Part shown: piece after piece, positions 60,509-64,000 of the stretch
Layout: the number at the start of each line of letters is the position of its first letter
Position numbering within the stretch: position 1 is the stretch's first letter
Source: JAAXKN01 sp050258815
Lineage (GTDB): Bacteria; Bacteroidota; Ignavibacteria; Ignavibacteriales; SURF-24
Assembly: GCA_050258815.1 (NCBI GenBank)
Contig: JBLMZM010000238.1
Span: forward strand, 11,308 to 75,307
Length of the DNA: 64,000 nucleotides
Reading direction: 5' to 3'
Program-made: the position numbers and the translations under genes
Notes under the pieces: generated by a model
What the model was told of the DNA's origin: nothing
Databases searched by the model: none
The model's input: only the letters and a program-made list of their open reading frames with translations

Positions 60509-61390
60509 CTATTTCTCCCTGGAAGTGTTACCGGCAATTTTGGAAACTGTCAGACCATTTCGCAGTAAAGCTGTCTTAAATGCTTCGGCCATTGTAGCTT
60601 TAGTCATTACCTCTTCAAGATTTACACCCAGGTGGACAATTGTCTGAGCGATCTGGGGTCTGATCCCGCTTATAATGCACTCAGCACCCATTAACTTTGC
60701 AGCAGCAACTGTTTTCAGCAGATGTTGTGCAACCAGTGTATCAACCGTTGGAACACCGGTGATATCAATAATAGAAACATAAGAACCTGTCTCCACAATT
60801 TTAGTAAGAAGGTTTTCCATTACAACCTGAGTCCTCTCGCTGTCAAGCGTTCCTATTAACGGGAGAGCAAGGATTCCATTCCAAAGCTGAACAACGGGTG
60901 TCGATAATTCAATCATCTCCCTTTGCTGCCTGATAATAACTTCTTCCCTGCTCCGAAGGTATGCCTCAGAGGTAAATAGCCCCAGCTTGTCCAACATTAA
61001 CGTAAGATTCCACACTTCATTAATTAACTCTCCGGAATTATCCATCAGTTCCTTTTGCAGCCTGTTAAATAATGGTTGTTTTAAAGAAAAGATGAACATG
61101 GCGGTTTCAACAGGAGTGAATCCTTGAATAGCACGGAAACGCGAAATGCTCCAGAGCAGCTCCCTCACTCTGGACCATTCTGGCAGACTAATATCAGAGA
61201 CCGGGTCTGTTCTCAGTACTTCTTTAAATACATTTAGAAATTCTGAAGATTGCTGCCTCAATTCAGACTCATTCATCAGATCAGTACGGACAGAAACAGA
61301 TGCAAGCTGTTCTTTCATCCAGTCAGTCAGTACCTCAGTTTCATTTCGTTCAAGTATTTCAAAAACTTTAAAAGTTTGCTTTTTGGCCAT
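60509..61390 (-). CDS. rsbR: RsbR-type stressosome co-antagonist
   Basis: A 293-residue protein from ATG 61390 with AGGAGGAG upstream; the frame opens at 61423. Residues 1-140 form the N-terminal sensor domain (helical, globin-like in Bacillus RsbR). About 165-280 is the STAS domain, with phosphoacceptor Thr residues in VPTVDTLVAQHL and ISGIRPQIAQTIVHLG, equivalent to Thr171 and Thr205 of Bacillus RsbR. It is the first gene of the leftward operon rsbR-rsbS-rsbT-phosphatase-kinase-kinase. Upstream is a gap of 565 bases. There is no PAS or LOV domain. Confidence 0.92.
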   Translation of the reverse strand: MAKKQTFKVFEILERNETEVLTDWMKEQLASVSVRTDLMNESELRQQSSEFLNVFKEVLRTDPVSDISLPEWSRVRELLWSISRFRAIQGFTPVETAMFIFSLKQPLFNRLQKELMDNSGELINEVWNLTLMLDKLGLFTSEAYLRSREEVIIRQQREMIELSTPVVQLWNGILALPLIGTLDSERTQVVMENLLTKIVETGSYVSIIDITGVPTVDTLVAQHLLKTVAAAKLMGAECIISGIRPQIAQTIVHLGVNLEEVMTKATMAEAFKTALLRNGLTVSKIAGNTSREK

Positions 61391-61955
61391 GGATTGCTCC
61401 TCCTGGAAAATATGTTGCGGCAAAGTAATGTTTAATATATATAGTTTTTAGCAATAACTGCTTTTCATAGCACGGACTAAAAGAATTAGAACAGGTCAAG
61501 TATCCTGGAACGTTTCGATGGGTACTGTGGCATCAATAGAGTCAAATTTCATTGTATAAAATCCGCTTCAAATGGCCTGAATATTTGCTAGTTAAAATTC
61601 ACGGGGGAGAATCAGAATCTTTTCCCATTTTAATAGTTTAAACTTTATCATCTTAACTGAATCTTTTCATAAATATATACAAGATTTCAATTTTACCAGA
61701 ATACTCATCATATAATAAAGGGCAAAACCCCTAACGGGAAAAGGATAAAAATTTCCGCATTATCGTGTAAGTTAGGAAAAGTTAGGTTAATTAAAATGAA
61801 TATGCAAGTAAATACTTTATTTTTAAATAGAGGGCATTTCTGGATTGCCAGGACATATATAGTAAGTATATGCCGGAAATATTATGATGGAATATTTTTC
61901 AGTGCCGTAATTGGCTTTCTGACTAAGGGGCATTGCTGCCCCTTAATTAATTTGA
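61391..61955. other. Intergenic region upstream of the rsb operon
   Basis: About 565 AT-rich bases. It should contain the rsb promoter. A short hairpin at 61925-61944 (8-bp perfect stem) lies 12 bases after the AhpD-like gene's stop and may end that transcript. An open frame on the plus strand (61796-62023) overlaps the AhpD-like gene, has no ribosome-binding site and is not credible. Nothing else was seen. Confidence 0.4.
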
Positions 61956-62357
61956 CTATAGCATTTCCTGTTGCGGCGTATGTGAGCGGACGTGTTCACA
62001 AACCTGGTCTATTTCGTTTTTGAACTGATCGTAAGGAATCTGCATTCCGTTTATATATGTACTCCAGCCAGCAGAGTTTTTCGCATAACGAACGGCTGCT
62101 TCAATCTCTTCATTAGTGGCACCAAATAGTTTTGCAGCCTCCGTGTGGAAATAAGCACAGTAACGGCACTTTGTAACTCCGGAAATAGCAATGCCAATTA
62201 ACTCACGGTATTTCTGGGGAATTGGTCCGTCATCCAGTTCTATGTTCTTAAACACTTCCCATTCCTGCTCAATGTTTGAATCCGGTATATTTTTGAACAT
62301 ACTTGGGACAATACCAAGCATTTCTTTGATTTCATTGTTTATCTGGTTCCTGTTCAT
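61956..62357 (-). CDS. AhpD-like/carboxymuconolactone decarboxylase-family protein
   Basis: A 133-residue CMD/AhpD-family protein. The redox motif is VTKCRYCAYFHTEAAKLFG (CxxC with His), preceded by YRELIGIAISG. These proteins are helical bundles with peroxidase-linked disulfide activity; the family also includes decarboxylases without Cys. The CxxC favours AhpD-like redox function. GTGAG precedes the ATG. It is a single gene. Confidence 0.85.
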   Translation of the reverse strand: MNRNQINNEIKEMLGIVPSMFKNIPDSNIEQEWEVFKNIELDDGPIPQKYRELIGIAISGVTKCRYCAYFHTEAAKLFGATNEEIEAAVRYAKNSAGWSTYINGMQIPYDQFKNEIDQVCEHVRSHTPQQEML

Positions 62358-62997
62358 TTTTAACTCACTTTCTTTACCATAGCTGTACTATGGAATTTTA
62401 TAATTATATATAATTATTTTTGTTTGTGGGCTGATCCAATGTCCTGAACGTAAACTTCCGCACTTCAAATACTTGCGCATCCTTCCTTTCTCCCGCTGGA
62501 ATCATATCCAATGCGGCTTGTGATTTATCAATTTGTTGATTAAAGACAATATTTTTCAGCTGTGCTGAAAATCCGAAGAGTTTTGCTCTCTTTGCCTCAA
62601 TCAGTTGCGGTATAACGAAAGTTAATTAATGGGGCAATCAGGTTACATGCTTAAACCATTTTCCTTTTGTCAGTTGTAACAAGGCTTAAATAGTTTTGTA
62701 ACCGGTCAGTAAATATTATTTTATGTTTAACTTATTATTTTTCCCGAAAAAGTCAATCATTAAATCGTGTCATTTATGTGTCCATGCATTTTTCATGCCC
62801 CTGATTTTTCATACATTTTCCTGAACTCCTTCTTGCCTCTATAATTATAATCTTGCCTGACAAAAATGAATAATAACAAAACCAGGCCACAATATGTACT
62901 GGGAAAACATTCTAAATTTTTTCAAATAACAATCGATAGTATTTAAAATATTTTAATCGAATTAAGATAGTATAATAAATAATTCAGCAGGATAAAT
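62358..62997. other. Intergenic region with a possible gene remnant
   Basis: About 640 bases between the AhpD-like gene and the chemoreceptor. It holds an open stretch (62404-62625, minus strand), annotated separately. The rest is AT-rich and shows no other feature; the chemoreceptor promoter should lie close to 62950. Confidence 0.4.
62404..62625 (-). pseudogene. Open 73-codon stretch, possible gene remnant
   Basis: The minus strand is open for 73 codons after a stop, without a credible start (first Met about halfway). The predicted text (IEAKRAKLFGFSAQLKNIVF..., then IPAGERKDAQVFEVRKFTF...) looks protein-like, with balanced composition and a plausible helix-strand pattern, but matches nothing I recognise. 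A chance open frame is equally possible. Confidence 0.25.
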
Positions 62998-64000
62998 ATG
63001 TCTAATAAATTTAACGTTAAATATGTACTAATTATTTTTATCACTTCAATCCTTGTAAATATACTCGGCTTTTACTTTTCCCAGGGAATTATTTCGGGTA
63101 CTTTTATAACAATTACTACCACTTTAAGCATAGTTGTTGCGATAATGGCAGGAATGCTAAACGAGATTTTACTAATAAAACCTCTTGTTTCCCTGCGTGA
63201 GGATATGCGTGCTGTTTCAAAAGGGACTCCGGTTCAACACCTTAACACTACCAGAAATGACGAATTGGGACTCCTGCAAAATTCATTTATTGAGTTAACT
63301 GATTACTATCTGAATGAAATTTCTGTTGCCAGAAGTTTCCAGATGGGACTACATGCAGGATTCTTTATTGCCGATAAAAATAAAACCATAATTTCTATTA
63401 ATGATGCTGTTTGCAAACTTATGGCCTTTAATAAAAAGCCGGAAGAGATAATCGGCAAATTCAAGGTTAAGGACATATTATTACAGGACTCGCTTACAAC
63501 TCGCGCACTGAATGGTGAGTTTATTGAGAGCTTAAAGGTTACTTTGACTAACCACAATGGCCAAAAATTACCGGCATTGGTGCAAACGGGCCCTATTTAT
63601 AACAGCAAAAAGGAACTAGTAGCTATATTCGGATTTTTTGAGGACCTGCGCGCAATTGAATCAAAACAGAAGGAATACCTGAATGAGCAGATGGCTCCGG
63701 TTGCAGGAGTAATAAATAAGGTAGCCAACGGGGACCTGACAGTTTCACTGGAGCTGGATGAAAAAAGCGATCTTTTTGAATTATGTAAAAACATAAACAG
63801 AATGATTGGTGACCTTCATAATACACTTACAATGGTCAACGCCTCGGTACATGCCACAGCCAGTGCCGCAAACGAGATATCCAGCTCAAGCGAGCAGATG
63901 GCCTCAGGCAGCCAGGAACAGACACAGCAGACAATGGAAGTAGCTGGAGCAGTCGAGCAGATGACGAGGACCATACTGGACAGCACAAAGAACGCCAACC
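62998..64000 (+). CDS. Methyl-accepting chemotaxis protein, N-terminal part (cut by window edge)
   Basis: About 334 codons are visible. Residues 1-60 include two hydrophobic helices (YVLIIFITSILVNILGFYF; TTTLSIVVAIMAGML) with a very short intervening segment, so there is almost no periplasmic sensor. A HAMP-like region follows (LVSLREDMRAVSKG). A PAS domain lies at about 105-225 (GFFIADKNKTIISINDAV). A second HAMP-like segment (VAGVINKVANGDLTV) leads into the start of the MCP signalling coiled coil (SASAANEISSSSEQMASGSQEQ and AVEQMTRTILD). AGGA is upstream of the ATG. It senses intracellular signals through its PAS domain rather than periplasmic ligands. It is missing the C-terminal hairpin. 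Confidence 0.88.
   Translation, partial: MSNKFNVKYVLIIFITSILVNILGFYFSQGIISGTFITITTTLSIVVAIMAGMLNEILLIKPLVSLREDMRAVSKGTPVQHLNTTRNDELGLLQNSFIELTDYYLNEISVARSFQMGLHAGFFIADKNKTIISINDAVCKLMAFNKKPEEIIGKFKVKDILLQDSLTTRALNGEFIESLKVTLTNHNGQKLPALVQTGPIYNSKKELVAIFGFFEDLRAIESKQKEYLNEQMAPVAGVINKVANGDLTVSLELDEKSDLFELCKNINRMIGDLHNTLTMVNASVHATASAANEISSSSEQMASGSQEQTQQTMEVAGAVEQMTRTILDSTKNAN

Noticed and set aside
61796..62023. Plus-strand open frame of 75 codons
   Set aside because: It overlaps the end of the AhpD-like gene on the other strand and lacks a ribosome-binding site and a known fold.

Overview
The window looks like a chromosomal segment of a bacterium of the Bacteroidota/Chlorobi/Ignavibacteriae superphylum, most likely Ignavibacteria-like. 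Two large secreted proteins end in the C-terminal sorting domain typical of that group (NYPNPFNPST, then a terminal K-(M)-x-L-(V/L)-K), there are many outer-membrane barrels, and a tiny basic ribosomal protein of the AURKAIP1/COX24 family is of the Bacteroidota type. Base composition is moderately AT-rich throughout. No insertion sequence, prophage, integrase, rRNA or CRISPR array was seen. Two tRNAs are present (Thr-CGT, Pro-CGG).

Layout. 1-8.6 kb: a purine/ureide-breakdown cluster of the YgeW/YgeY/YgfK/SsnA type. A left-hand, leftward arm holds a MocA-like fragment cut by the window edge, a threonine-synthase-like PLP enzyme, ygeW and ygeY. A rightward arm holds ygfK and ssnA. 8.7-16.6 kb: a J-domain protein, a KirBac potassium channel, a secreted DUF4091 protein, a PAS-adenylate cyclase and an exported alpha/beta hydrolase. 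16.7-20.7 kb: tRNA-Thr, the 31-aa ribosomal protein, a zinc-ribbon/TPR protein, an HU-like protein and a long TPR protein. 20.7-29 kb: exported S9 peptidase, CopZ-like protein, secreted MA-clan metalloprotease candidate, cupin, small membrane-associated protein, GMP reductase-type enzyme and an exported PepF-like peptidase. 29.3-38.8 kb: large sensor kinase, CorA, POT transporter, HAD phosphatase, aldose epimerase, WecB.

38.9-47.7 kb is the most interesting locus: a four-gene operon with a giant exported deacetylase/glycosidase-like protein, a processive membrane GT2, an outer-membrane barrel and a sorting-tailed beta-propeller. Its parts match the logic of synthase-dependent exopolysaccharide systems (Pga, Pel) but it lacks their standard subunits. 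47.7-51.5 kb: SIMPL protein and a pyrR-pyrB-pyrC operon. This operon is preceded by what reads as a complete PyrR attenuator: promoter, PyrR-binding hairpin, antiterminator and terminator. 51.5-54.3 kb: two envelope proteins and tRNA-Pro. 54.3-61.4 kb: a leftward operon with a stressosome module (RsbR-RsbS-RsbT), a GHKL-SpoIIE phosphatase protein and two hybrid histidine kinases, followed by a separate lone receiver. Stress sensing therefore seems wired to phosphorelay signalling rather than to a sigma-B pathway. 61.9-64 kb: AhpD-like protein and the first part of a chemoreceptor that runs off the window.
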